The translations under genes were made by a program, and so were the position numbers. A stretch of 64,000 nt of DNA, from positions 4,191 to 68,190 of the forward strand of contig DATNFP010000170.1 of assembly GCA_035606335.1 (NCBI GenBank), written 5' to 3'. Under the pieces are notes generated by a model. The model ran no database searches. It worked only from the letters and a program-made list of their open reading frames with translations, and was not told the DNA's origin. This DNA comes from DATNFP01 sp035606335. Its GTDB lineage: Bacteria > Bacteroidota > Bacteroidia > Chitinophagales > Chitinophagaceae. Below are positions 18,069 to 26,018 of this stretch, one piece after another; positions within the stretch are counted from its first letter, which is position 1, and each line of letters opens with the position of its first letter.

Positions 18069-18695
18069 TTATTTATTTTTCGCCTTATCATCCGTGTTTT
18101 TCGACAATTGATTCATGCCATTTATTACATCCTGGGTGATGTTCAATGTCTTATTTGCAAACAATATGGAACCATTGGCGCCATAAGAAAGGATATAATC
18201 GAACTTTTTATCTTTATTATAATCTGCAAGAAAATTATCCAGGCGAGTTTTAAGGTCTTTATTAAAATCATCTTGCTCTTTCATCAGTTCTTCCGTGAGC
18301 GCCTGCTTGCGGGCTTCAAGGCTTTGCTGCATCTGGGCCAGTCTTTTTTGAGCAGTTTCATATTCTGCCTGTGTAAGTGTATTTGCCTCCCCTTTGCGTT
18401 TTATCTCTTCGGCATCATTTTGCATTTGCTGGAAAGAACGTTGTAATTCGCCTTCCATTGCGTCCTGGCGTTTTTGAAATTCTGCTTTTTTCGTTTTCAG
18501 GTATATATAATTGGCTTCTAATGTATCTATATCCACATACGCTATCCTGCCTGCGCCCCCGGTTACCGAGGTAGCAGATGGAGTTTCTTCTACTGTATTG
18601 GCTGGAGCATTTTTATGGTGAGAAAAATGCATACCAAACAATATTAAAACCCCTATGAACGCCAGTGAGCTAAGAACTACGGAAACATTTTTCAT
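18069..18695 (-). CDS. OmpH/Skp family periplasmic chaperone-like protein
   Basis: Skp/OmpH proteins hold unfolded outer-membrane proteins in the periplasm. The 208-residue protein has an N-terminal hydrophobic segment (about 5-24) that may stay uncleaved as an anchor, then GRIAYVDIDTLEANY, the conserved first strand of the family. A long coiled-coil region (about 70-150) rich in K, E, Q and A follows, and then the C-terminal DYNKDKKFDYILSYG ... LNITQDV block, also conserved. The linker (about 25-48) is longer than in E. coli Skp. It is 29 bases upstream of the permease gene. Confidence 0.85.
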   Translation of the reverse strand: MKNVSVVLSSLAFIGVLILFGMHFSHHKNAPANTVEETPSATSVTGGAGRIAYVDIDTLEANYIYLKTKKAEFQKRQDAMEGELQRSFQQMQNDAEEIKRKGEANTLTQAEYETAQKRLAQMQQSLEARKQALTEELMKEQDDFNKDLKTRLDNFLADYNKDKKFDYILSYGANGSILFANKTLNITQDVINGMNQLSKNTDDKAKNK

Positions 18696-18843
18696 TTAAA
18701 TAATTTGATCTGTTAATTAAAGATGGTGTAATTAATGAAGTTCAAAAGTAATATCTAAAAGCCTATTTTGTACGTAACTGTTTTCTTAAAATTGTCTTAA
18801 TACCTTCATTTTCCCGTTTCTGTAAAAATTTCGCTTTTTATGG

Positions 18844-18949
18844 ATTTTGGGGAATTTATTTAGCTAAAATCTTTGATGGTAGCAGATTATGTGCTTTTTT
18901 ATGATGTAACATCGTGCCGCGCCCATTTCCCATTTATAGCCATTCTTTA
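18844..18949 (+). repeat. Diverged intergenic element E2, copy B
   Basis: Shares with 331-445 (opposite strand) the ordered blocks TTTTGGGGAATTT, TTATGTG, a T-run, ATGATGTAACAT and CCATTTCCC-TTTAT. The 70-base core agrees at roughly three of four positions by eye, allowing two single-base gaps. Confidence 0.5.
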
Positions 18950-19110
18950 TCTACTGCTTTTGAAGCGTTCTGAAAACGCCTTACCTATGAAGGTTTGGCG
19001 TATACAAAGTTTAAAAAGGATTATGGAGATAAAAAAATACAAGTTTTATGACTATGTGAAAAGTGTATAATGACTATAATTAAGCGGAGACGAGGTAACA
19101 TTTTGATAAT

Positions 19111-19140
19111 TTGTAAGTGTAGAAAAATGTTTTACCTTGG
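19111..19140 (+). promoter_or_regulatory. Possible promoter of the protease-like lipoprotein gene
   Basis: TTG (19111-19113), 19 bases, then TACCTTGG (19133-19140), one base off TAnnTTTG. It ends 28 bases before the ATG. Confidence 0.3.
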
Positions 19141-19168
19141 TAAAAATTAAACCTTAAAATTAAACCTT

Positions 19169-21106
19169 ATGAAGTCCTCAAACCCAACCTTAACCTCCTT
19201 AGGTAAGATCTGCGCTGTACTCTTTATTTTTCTATCCATTACGGCATGCAAGAAAGAAAAAAATTCGCCACGGCCAAACTCCCCGACTACTCATAATGTC
19301 AGCAAATTAGCATCTGAAATGGTACAAAGCCGACATTATAGCCCCTACTCATTAAAAGTAATACGAAGGGTTAAACAATATCTGGCAACTGTTACCACAA
19401 ACCAAACTGCACAAAGCGCAGGAACCGCTCCTTTGCAAACAAGCAAATTCTATTTGTATTATGCAATACATGCTGGCACGGATCAACAAGCTACAAATCT
19501 ACAAGCATGGTATGAAGCCGATTCGACAAGACGTGTTATTCCCGTACCAATTGATAGTATTTGCCTTCATCCGGAAAACTATCCGCAACCAGTAATTGAT
19601 AATTATTTTGCTGATCCCCAGGTTTATTATACCGTGGTTCCGATGTCTTCGCCAATTACAGTTGACGTCAACGCAACAATCATAGACACATTATACGTGC
19701 CTGGAGAAACTGAATCCTTCTTGGATTTTACCAGTCACCTATTGACGGGAAACCTTGACACAGATTTTTTGAACCAGCTACGAACAGAAGACAGCAATGC
19801 ATACAATGTGATAGACACTATGTACGCCAATGGCTATACCCTGGATTTTGACCAGGGTCTCAGAAAAGCCGGCTTTTTTCAAGACATAGGCAATTTTTTA
19901 AGTGACATATTTCATGATATAGTGAATGCATTGTGGCCAAGCTGGCTATATAAAAAGCCGCAAGGAGTAATTAGCTTCACAGATAATACTTCCGGCTTTG
20001 GAGATGAACCAATAGGAAATTTAAGAGTAAATTTTATAGGCTTTACTATAGCCTCAGCAGTTGCTAGTGATGGAGGATTTTACTCGTGCTCTTCGGGACT
20101 TCCACCAGGGCCAGTGTTTAATTTTAATACTTTTGAATCAAGTAAGGTAAAAGTAAAACAATTCAATACTAGTTCTTCTGCAGTTATTAATACTATAGGA
20201 AGTGTTTTAAAGTGGGCTTTCCCAGCACAAACAAGCCCCAAATTTTTAAATTGGTTTCATGATTTGCCCAGTTATAACTGTAATTATGGTCACGGTACGC
20301 AGCAGGCACTCTGGGGATTGATAATGAATGGCATAGGGCAAGGTGACTGGTATGCATCTACATCACATTATAGCTTAAGGTCATCCACACCTCCCAAGCT
20401 TACAGTTATGGGATATTATCGCAAATCTGCAGCCGGGGGGCTGGGTTCTACACCAATGATGGGATATATTGGAGCGGATGCAGCTGGTCTTACCTGGATG
20501 TATAGCTTTCTTGACGGGATCAGTGGTCCCACAACAGGTTTTTTAGATCTGCCGGATATGATTATTACGCAATCATCAGACCATGCTTATGATACACATA
20601 ATATGCGAGAAACCATCTATCATGAGTATGGACATTCACTGCATTACTTTAAAGTCAACGATGCTTTTTGGCAATATAATATAAATGAAAGTATTGTCAC
20701 GCCTGGGTATGGCACATCTGTTACCAGTGCTCCCGGTAATTTCTTTGCTCTTACTGAAGGATGGGCGGATTATATTGGAATGCTATTTGCTTACAACCAT
20801 TATGGCACTTATACTTATACTGACAATGAAGGTCCAGACAATTATTATGGCAATTATCTAGACAATCTGGAATACATCAGATGGTTCAATAATGATTTTA
20901 TTCCAAGAGGACTTTTTTATGACTTGACAGATGATTTTAATCCGAAAGAAGCCAATTTTGATAAAATTAGCGGCTTTCAACCCAAGGATATATATAATAC
21001 CTTTAATGCAAATATGACCACAATACAGAAATTTAAACAAACATGGTATTCATTATATCCAAATGTTAACAATGACACTTTATTTCATTATTATAATATA
21101 TATTAA
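19169..21106 (+). CDS. Lipoprotein with zinc-metallopeptidase motif (HExxH...E)
   Basis: A 645-residue cell-envelope lipoprotein: signal segment, then lipobox SITAC with cysteine about 27. Near the C-terminus is HEYGH (485-489), the zinc-binding HExxH helix, followed 41 residues later by E530 in LTEGWADYIG. This is a gluzincin-like arrangement (two histidines and a downstream glutamate), so a secreted or surface-anchored peptidase is likely. The first two thirds match nothing I recognise; residues about 275-310 (ISFTDNTSGFGDEPIGNLRV) look like a carboxypeptidase-regulatory-like beta domain. The small lipoprotein gene at 21119 follows after only 12 bases and is probably cotranscribed. Confidence 0.7.
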   Translation: MKSSNPTLTSLGKICAVLFIFLSITACKKEKNSPRPNSPTTHNVSKLASEMVQSRHYSPYSLKVIRRVKQYLATVTTNQTAQSAGTAPLQTSKFYLYYAIHAGTDQQATNLQAWYEADSTRRVIPVPIDSICLHPENYPQPVIDNYFADPQVYYTVVPMSSPITVDVNATIIDTLYVPGETESFLDFTSHLLTGNLDTDFLNQLRTEDSNAYNVIDTMYANGYTLDFDQGLRKAGFFQDIGNFLSDIFHDIVNALWPSWLYKKPQGVISFTDNTSGFGDEPIGNLRVNFIGFTIASAVASDGGFYSCSSGLPPGPVFNFNTFESSKVKVKQFNTSSSAVINTIGSVLKWAFPAQTSPKFLNWFHDLPSYNCNYGHGTQQALWGLIMNGIGQGDWYASTSHYSLRSSTPPKLTVMGYYRKSAAGGLGSTPMMGYIGADAAGLTWMYSFLDGISGPTTGFLDLPDMIITQSSDHAYDTHNMRETIYHEYGHSLHYFKVNDAFWQYNINESIVTPGYGTSVTSAPGNFFALTEGWADYIGMLFAYNHYGTYTYTDNEGPDNYYGNYLDNLEYIRWFNNDFIPRGLFYDLTDDFNPKEANFDKISGFQPKDIYNTFNANMTTIQKFKQTWYSLYPNVNNDTLFHYYNIY

Positions 21107-21118
21107 TTGACAATAATC

Positions 21119-21727
21119 ATGAGGATCTTTTTGTCTTTAATATTCATACTAGTTGTTGTCGCAGGTTGTGAACCCAAATCGCCTGATCCTTATTTAAATC
21201 CATCCTTTCCAGACGCTACATTCAACTTTAGTGTTTATCCGGAGGATAGTGTATTGCATGTAGGTGATACAATCACATTTTCAGCAGCTATTGGCAATAC
21301 ATTTGGCAACACTGTTTTAACTGATGGCAGCATCAATCTTGGTCTTGATTTTGGAGGCAGCAATCATATTCCAATAATTGATTCATTGGGTAATTTTTCA
21401 TGTTATAATGGTGAGCAATATACTTTGATTTCGTATGCTGGTACTCCATACTTTGGAACACATATTCCATCACCATTATCGGCATATAACATTAGTTTGG
21501 AGAACGATTCATTTAAGATAAAATTCAGTTTTGTAATGCTCAAAAAAGGATTGTATGAGTTCTCTCTTGATGCCGGATCATTAACGAGCAGCAAAGGCAA
21601 AACAGGAATAGATGGTGTTTTTAACGTAATGAACCATCACTGGAATTTTTTCCAAGTGCCTGGCATAGATACACCAATGGTTGGCACGTATCCATATAAT
21701 AGTGTTTATTTCTTTGCTGTAGAGTAA
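21119..21727 (+). CDS. Small lipoprotein of unknown function
   Basis: The frame is open from a TTG at 21107, but the ATG at 21119 gives a proper lipoprotein signal, LVVVAGCE, with cysteine about 17. The mature part of about 185 residues is rich in glycine, serine and beta-strand patterns; no domain recognised. It directly follows the metallopeptidase-like lipoprotein and ends at a strong inverted repeat, so the two make a two-gene unit. A substrate-binding or inhibitor role beside the peptidase would be a guess. Confidence 0.65.
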   Translation: MRIFLSLIFILVVVAGCEPKSPDPYLNPSFPDATFNFSVYPEDSVLHVGDTITFSAAIGNTFGNTVLTDGSINLGLDFGGSNHIPIIDSLGNFSCYNGEQYTLISYAGTPYFGTHIPSPLSAYNISLENDSFKIKFSFVMLKKGLYEFSLDAGSLTSSKGKTGIDGVFNVMNHHWNFFQVPGIDTPMVGTYPYNSVYFFAVE

Positions 21728-21759
21728 TGTTTGATAGTTTCGAAATAATGTATGCTATC

Positions 21760-21787
21760 AGAAAGGGATTCGATTGAATCCCTTTCT
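21760..21787. terminator. Strong inverted repeat, probable terminator
   Basis: AGAAAGGGATTC (21760-21771) and GAATCCCTTTCT (21776-21787) form a perfect 12-bp stem with loop gatt, 32 bases after the lipoprotein stop. There is no long T-run after it, so termination efficiency is uncertain. Confidence 0.6.
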
Positions 21788-21805
21788 ATATTAATTAAGG
21801 ATAAA

Positions 21806-21840
21806 GAAAGAGAAAGGCTATGGCTCGTTCAGGATGACAA
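21806..21840 (+). repeat. Dispersed repeat, family R1, copy 2 (partial)
   Basis: Only the right half of the element is present: GGCTATGGCTCGTTCAGGA then TGACAA. It lies between two convergent genes. Confidence 0.5.
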
Positions 21841-21910
21841 TATGTTAGCAGGATAAAAGATAAAAAAATAACAATGTTCTATGACGAACGTCATTCCTTA
21901 AAGGTAAATG

Positions 21911-22891
21911 CTACGCTATTGTCAGCTCTTTATTGTATTTGCCTTTGTATTCCATTGGTGACAATCCTGTTACTTTTTTAAATACGCTTCTGAAAGCTTT
22001 AATGTCGGAATAACCCACTTCGTACATTACTTCATTTATATTTTTAGTGCTTATTTCCAATTGCTTTTTGGCTGCTTCTATTTTCACTCTTTGTATATAT
22101 TCAATCGGCGTATTATTAGTGGCTTTCTTAAACCGCCTTTCAAAGTGACGTTTACCGATAGCAAATTTTATTGCAAGACCTTCTACAGATATTTTTTCTG
22201 TTACATTGCTCTCAATAAATTCCTGTGCCAGCTTTATAGGCTCGTCCTCATGTTTCTTTTGCCCGTTAAACATCATAAATGGCGACTGGCTCTTTCTATC
22301 TATTTCCAGCGCGTAAACTTTGGATGCCATGATAGCGATCTCGCGACCAGCATATTTTTCTACAAGGTGCAGCATTAAATTCCAATACGATGTTGCTCCA
22401 CCGCTTGAATAAAGTCCTTGCTGTTCTGTAACTATTCGTCCATCTACAAGGGTTACTTCCGGGAACATCTCCCTGAACAAGCTGGCTGTCAACCAATGGC
22501 TGGAACATTCTTTCCCATTCAGCAAGCCGGTTGATGCCAAAAGGAATGCGCCGATACACAAACTCGCAACTTCAGCTCCCTTATTATATTGCTTTACTAT
22601 CCAGGGAAGGAAGTCTTTATTTTTCCTGATACCCTCCTGCACATCTCCACTAAGAGGAGGTATAATAACAAGATCAGTTTTTTTCAGGTCATTCAACAGC
22701 ACATCTATCTGTACTGTAAACACACCGCTTGTAAGCTTCACATTTTTTGTAAGACCAACAAGTTGCACTTTGAATACCGCAGGCTTACCGGTGGCTTGCA
22801 AGAATTCATTTGCACCATTGAACATAGTAAATGCATCGACTACGGCCGGTGAAACCGCATTGTTTGGAACTAAAATTGCAACATGCCTCAT
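21911..22891 (-). CDS. GlxA-type AraC family transcriptional regulator
   Basis: A 326-residue regulator. The N-terminal half (about 1-190) is a DJ-1/PfpI-like class-I glutamine-amidotransferase domain, with ASLCIGAFLLASTGLL as the nucleophile-elbow region. The C-terminal half (about 225-320) has two helix-turn-helix motifs, ending in the AraC signature around YIQRVKIEAAKKQLE ... VGYSDIKAFRSVFKKVTGLSP. Such proteins usually activate nearby genes in response to small molecules. It is divergent from the DoxX-like gene at 23076, which is its most likely target. Confidence 0.9.
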   Translation of the reverse strand: MRHVAILVPNNAVSPAVVDAFTMFNGANEFLQATGKPAVFKVQLVGLTKNVKLTSGVFTVQIDVLLNDLKKTDLVIIPPLSGDVQEGIRKNKDFLPWIVKQYNKGAEVASLCIGAFLLASTGLLNGKECSSHWLTASLFREMFPEVTLVDGRIVTEQQGLYSSGGATSYWNLMLHLVEKYAGREIAIMASKVYALEIDRKSQSPFMMFNGQKKHEDEPIKLAQEFIESNVTEKISVEGLAIKFAIGKRHFERRFKKATNNTPIEYIQRVKIEAAKKQLEISTKNINEVMYEVGYSDIKAFRSVFKKVTGLSPMEYKGKYNKELTIA

Positions 22892-23029
22892 AACTAAAAC
22901 ACTGTTTTAAAATACTTATCAGTACTAAGTAAAATTCATTTCTTATTACTATAAAGATACAAAATCAGAATGTCGCCAACAACCCTCAACTTGTCTCCTT
23001 CGCACCCGCTCTGTTACTGATGCTCCATA

Positions 23030-23037
23030 TACTTTTG
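23030..23037 (+). promoter_or_regulatory. Predicted -7 box (TACTTTTG) of the DoxX-like gene
   Basis: Exact match to TAnnTTTG, 38 bases before the ATG. No TTG -33 element at normal spacing, which would suit an activator-dependent promoter under the divergent AraC-type regulator. Confidence 0.35.
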
Positions 23038-23075
23038 TATTGCAATCTTAATCGTAACATTAAAAACTTAAAAAA

Positions 23076-23549
23076 ATGAAAAAGACTAAAGTTCTCTATT
23101 GGGTTTTCACAGGTTTGTTCTCCTTCTTAATGTTTGGCTCAGCAATACCTGACATCTTTTCATCTGCTGTTGCTGTAAAAGGCATGCACGATGGCCTTGG
23201 CTATCCGACTTACTTTATACCATTTATCGGAACTGCCAAATTATTAGGCGTAATAGCCATCCTGACTCCAGGCCACGCACGCTTTAAAGAATGGGCCTTT
23301 GCCGGTCTGTTATTTGACCTTATTGGGGCTACCTATTCCATTATATGCTCAGGCCAACCTGCACCTAACTGGCTGTTCATGATACTACCTCTTACCATAG
23401 CGTTCACTTCTTACTTCCTGCACCACAAATTGCTGAGATCAAAGGCACAGAAACGCAACGCGATCAACACAGAGAGGGCAACAATTGTTGTAAGCGCCAC
23501 AGTAAAAGAAAGCGCCAGGACTGCAGCAGCAGAGGCAACTGTAGCATAA
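23076..23549 (+). CDS. DoxX-like membrane protein
   Basis: A 157-residue inner-membrane protein with four hydrophobic helices and the family pattern GSAIPDI ... LGYPTYFIPFIGTAKLLG ... FKEWAFAGLLFDLIGA. A second DoxX-like protein (44072-44479) shares these motifs. DoxX relatives are linked to redox stress in some bacteria, but this subgroup has no known function. The last 30 residues are hydrophilic and alanine-rich. It is the first gene of a pair with the DHFR-like gene and is divergent from an AraC-type regulator. Confidence 0.8.
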   Translation: MKKTKVLYWVFTGLFSFLMFGSAIPDIFSSAVAVKGMHDGLGYPTYFIPFIGTAKLLGVIAILTPGHARFKEWAFAGLLFDLIGATYSIICSGQPAPNWLFMILPLTIAFTSYFLHHKLLRSKAQKRNAINTERATIVVSATVKESARTAAAEATVA

Positions 23550-23600
23550 TGCATTGCATATGGAGCAAAAGATGTTTTTATGCTGTAAATAAAGATAAAA

Positions 23601-24185
23601 ATGAGAAGACTTATAGTATCAATGAATGTGACCCTTGACGGGTACTTATCGGGACCAAATTGCGAAATGGACTGGCATTTCGCAATTTGGTCTCCCGACA
23701 TGGCGAGTGCTCTTGGTGAGCAACTGAGCAAAGTGGATACCATATTAATGGGGCGCATTACCTATTGCGCGATGGCAAGCTATATGCAGCTAAGAGCAAG
23801 GGATACAGATGTATCCAGAGATGATGTCCCGTTCATCGATATGATGAACAGCCACAAAAAAATAGTATTCTCAAAAACACTTAAAGAGGCTACCTGGAAC
23901 AATTCAACAATAGCGAGGGGTAGCATGCCCAATAAAATAGTTCAGCTAAAAAAGGAGCAGGGAAAAGACATAATAGTATATGGGAGTGGCCAATTGGTAT
24001 GGGACATTATAGCCCACGACCTGGTGGATGAATACCAATTATGGGTGCACCCTATACTGCTTGGCAATGGCAGGCTTTTATTTAATAAAGTACACTGCAA
24101 CCATTCCCTCTCCTTATGCGAAACACAGGTATTTAGCTCCGGTGTTGTATTGCTTATATATCAAACTAAAAAAGTAGAAAACTAA
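23601..24185 (+). CDS. Dihydrofolate-reductase-family (RibD C-terminal-like) protein
   Basis: A 194-residue NADPH-dependent reductase-like protein. The fold motifs are VSMNVTLDGYLSGPN at the N-terminus, VDTILMGRITY (pyrophosphate-binding part of the cofactor site) and IIVYGSGQLVWDII (glycine-rich turn). It belongs to the RibD_C/YwjB-like group and not to true folate reductases; the substrate is unknown. A perfect 17-bp inverted repeat lies inside its codons about 18-31 (see separate entry). It follows the DoxX-like gene by 51 bases, probably in one transcript. Confidence 0.85.
   Translation: MRRLIVSMNVTLDGYLSGPNCEMDWHFAIWSPDMASALGEQLSKVDTILMGRITYCAMASYMQLRARDTDVSRDDVPFIDMMNSHKKIVFSKTLKEATWNNSTIARGSMPNKIVQLKKEQGKDIIVYGSGQLVWDIIAHDLVDEYQLWVHPILLGNGRLLFNKVHCNHSLSLCETQVFSSGVVLLIYQTKKVEN
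23653..23692. repeat. Perfect 17-bp inverted repeat inside the DHFR-like gene
   Basis: GACCAAATTGCGAAATG (23653-23669) and CATTTCGCAATTTGGTC (23676-23692) are exact inverted copies around gactgg. In the mRNA this would be a very stable hairpin starting about 50 bases into the coding region. The bases encode the conserved GPNxEMDWHF segment. Confidence 0.85.
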
Positions 24186-24270
24186 TGTACCCCCGGCTTA
24201 AGCTCTATGATGTTGTATCCAGTTGCAACTCTTGATCTTTGGGGTTATTTTTAAAGAAAAAGAATCATTT

Positions 24271-25248
24271 ATGAGGTTTTTTATTAGCCTATTGACCCTT
24301 GCGTTCTTGCATTGCTCAGCCTATGCAGACTATTCCTATTATTATCAGCAGACCAAGCTTGCTGAAGAGGCGCTATTAAATGAAAATTTTCCCGAGGCCC
24401 TGGTTCATTATGATTCTGCCTTTAAGAATTATGATTTCAAGTTTGCAAGAGATTGCTTTATCGCGGCACAGACGGCAGCTTATCTGAATAATGACAAGCA
24501 TACCTTTCAATACTTACAATATGCGATCGCAGCAGGCGTAAAACCTGAATGTATCAGCAACCAGGATATCTTTCAACGATTTAAGAAAACTTTGTGGTGG
24601 GACAAGCTGGAGGATATGCGCCCAATATTATGGAAGAAATACCTGGCACGAATAGATACAAGCCTGACCATAGAATTTGTGAAACGATTTACGAAAGAGC
24701 AGGAATTAAAAGACAATACCGTAAGAGGTGATAGATCTGCTTATTTTCATCAGGTGGAAGATAATGTGAGCCGGGTACAGCAATTAGCCAGGCAAAATAA
24801 GTTTCCGGGAGAGAAACTGATCGGCATCGATAATTCGGTAATAGCCACACCACGTGTAAATCAATGCAATTATTCCGCAGATATTGTGATCTCTTCGCTG
24901 AATCATTTCTCTTATTCATACGAATTAATGAAAAACGAACTGACCAAAGCTATGCTTGACGGCGATCTGTATCCCTACGAGCTGGTGAATATATTTATTT
25001 TTACAAAGAACAGGGTATGTGTGTTCAGCACAAATAAAAAGTACACATTGGAAACACAGATAGATAAGAGTGCCGACTCCAACACATTCTTCAATCTGGC
25101 TTTTGAAAAGCAAACCGTAGATACAGCCACAGCCAATAAAAACAGGGATAGATTTTTTATCCGGAGAATGGGCACAAAACTTACTTCAACAATGCTGAAA
25201 GAAAAATATGGGATAGATATTATTGTGGGGTATGGAGGACTGGATTAG
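24271..25248 (+). CDS. Secreted protein of unknown function
   Basis: The frame is open from a TTG at 24223, but the ATG at 24271 gives a good signal peptide (FFISLLTLAFLHCSAYA) with cleavage before DYSYY, so I start there: 325 residues. Residues about 20-110 look like TPR-type helix pairs (AEEALLNENFPEALVHYDSA). The C-terminal half is mixed and unrecognised; it contains YGIDIIVGYGGLD at the end. Likely periplasmic. It is followed by a copy of repeat R1 and converges on the response-regulator gene. Confidence 0.6.
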   Translation: MRFFISLLTLAFLHCSAYADYSYYYQQTKLAEEALLNENFPEALVHYDSAFKNYDFKFARDCFIAAQTAAYLNNDKHTFQYLQYAIAAGVKPECISNQDIFQRFKKTLWWDKLEDMRPILWKKYLARIDTSLTIEFVKRFTKEQELKDNTVRGDRSAYFHQVEDNVSRVQQLARQNKFPGEKLIGIDNSVIATPRVNQCNYSADIVISSLNHFSYSYELMKNELTKAMLDGDLYPYELVNIFIFTKNRVCVFSTNKKYTLETQIDKSADSNTFFNLAFEKQTVDTATANKNRDRFFIRRMGTKLTSTMLKEKYGIDIIVGYGGLD

Positions 25249-25260
25249 ATATGAGGATGG

Positions 25261-25325
25261 AGAGAGAGTGAGATCCTTCACTGCGCGGATACGAATAGGG
25301 CTGCGGGCATCGTTCAGGATGACAA
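25261..25325 (+). repeat. Dispersed repeat, family R1, copy 3 (most complete)
   Basis: AGTGAGATCCTTCACTGCG ... CGTTCAGGATGACAA. The left part contains the palindrome AGTGA-N6-TCACT. It fills the space between two convergent genes. Confidence 0.65.
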
Positions 25326-25334
25326 TTAGTAGCA

Positions 25335-26015
25335 TTAGCAAATAAACCTATACCCGATCCCTTTTAGTGTAATCAGACTAATATGGGAATCCTGTTTAAA
25401 ATATTTGCGCAGGCGGGTGATGTAAACATCGAGTGTCCTGGAATTGTAAACAGTGTCTGTTCCCCAAACTTTTTGAAGAATGTAATCCCTGCTCACAATG
25501 TCGTTTTTATAGTTGAGCAATACTTTTAGCAATTCTGTTTCTTTATGCGAGAGCCTTACAATATTATCGTTGTATTCCAGTAATTGCTTGTTGGGATCGA
25601 AAGCATATTTACTAATTGCAATGTTGCTCTCTATTGATCTTTTATCAGCATATTTAACATCCAGCCAGTTCGCCACGCGCAGCAATAGCTCCTCCATGTT
25701 GAATGGCTTCCGTATATAATCATTACAACCGGATTTAAATCCTTTTACCAAGTCGGCCGCCTGGACTTTTGCAGTAAGCATTATAATAGGCACATGACGA
25801 TCTATCGATCTTATCTGCTCTGTTACAGAATAGCCATCATTGCCCGGAAGCATAATATCCAATAAACATAAATGGGGTTGGTATGTCTTAAAAGTAATTA
25901 ACCCATCTGTACCGTTTGTAATTTTAAGCACATCATAACCATTCTTTTCCAGCGACTCTTTTACCAGGAGCCCCAGTGTTAACTCATCTTCGATATATAA
26001 GACCTTTTGCTTCAT
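25335..26015 (-). CDS. OmpR-family DNA-binding response regulator
   Basis: A 226-residue response regulator. The receiver domain has the acidic pair E9/D10, the phosphorylation site D53 in LLDIMLPG, the switch threonine in MLTAK and the lysine of YIRKPFN. The C-terminal winged-helix (about 130-225) has SRDYILQKVWG and the RTLDVYITRLRKYF recognition region, ending in GIGYRFIC. It partners the histidine kinase directly upstream (3-base gap). Likely targets include the divergent protease gene at 27705; paired direct repeats lie between them. Confidence 0.95.
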   Translation of the reverse strand: MKQKVLYIEDELTLGLLVKESLEKNGYDVLKITNGTDGLITFKTYQPHLCLLDIMLPGNDGYSVTEQIRSIDRHVPIIMLTAKVQAADLVKGFKSGCNDYIRKPFNMEELLLRVANWLDVKYADKRSIESNIAISKYAFDPNKQLLEYNDNIVRLSHKETELLKVLLNYKNDIVSRDYILQKVWGTDTVYNSRTLDVYITRLRKYFKQDSHISLITLKGIGYRFIC

Positions 26016-26018
26016 ATA

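Larger units (their letters stand above)
18696..19168. other. Intergenic region between divergent genes
   Basis: Some 470 bases between the OmpH-like gene and the protease-like lipoprotein gene. It contains element E2 copy B (18844-18949) and a candidate promoter close to 19.13 kb. A 65-codon open frame at 18873-19070 overlaps E2 and has no domain or signal, so I do not call it a gene. Confidence 0.6.

Noticed and set aside
18873..19070. 65-codon open frame, partly like one at 324-518
   Set aside because: The likeness comes from the nucleotide element E2 and is broken by gaps; no conserved reading frame.
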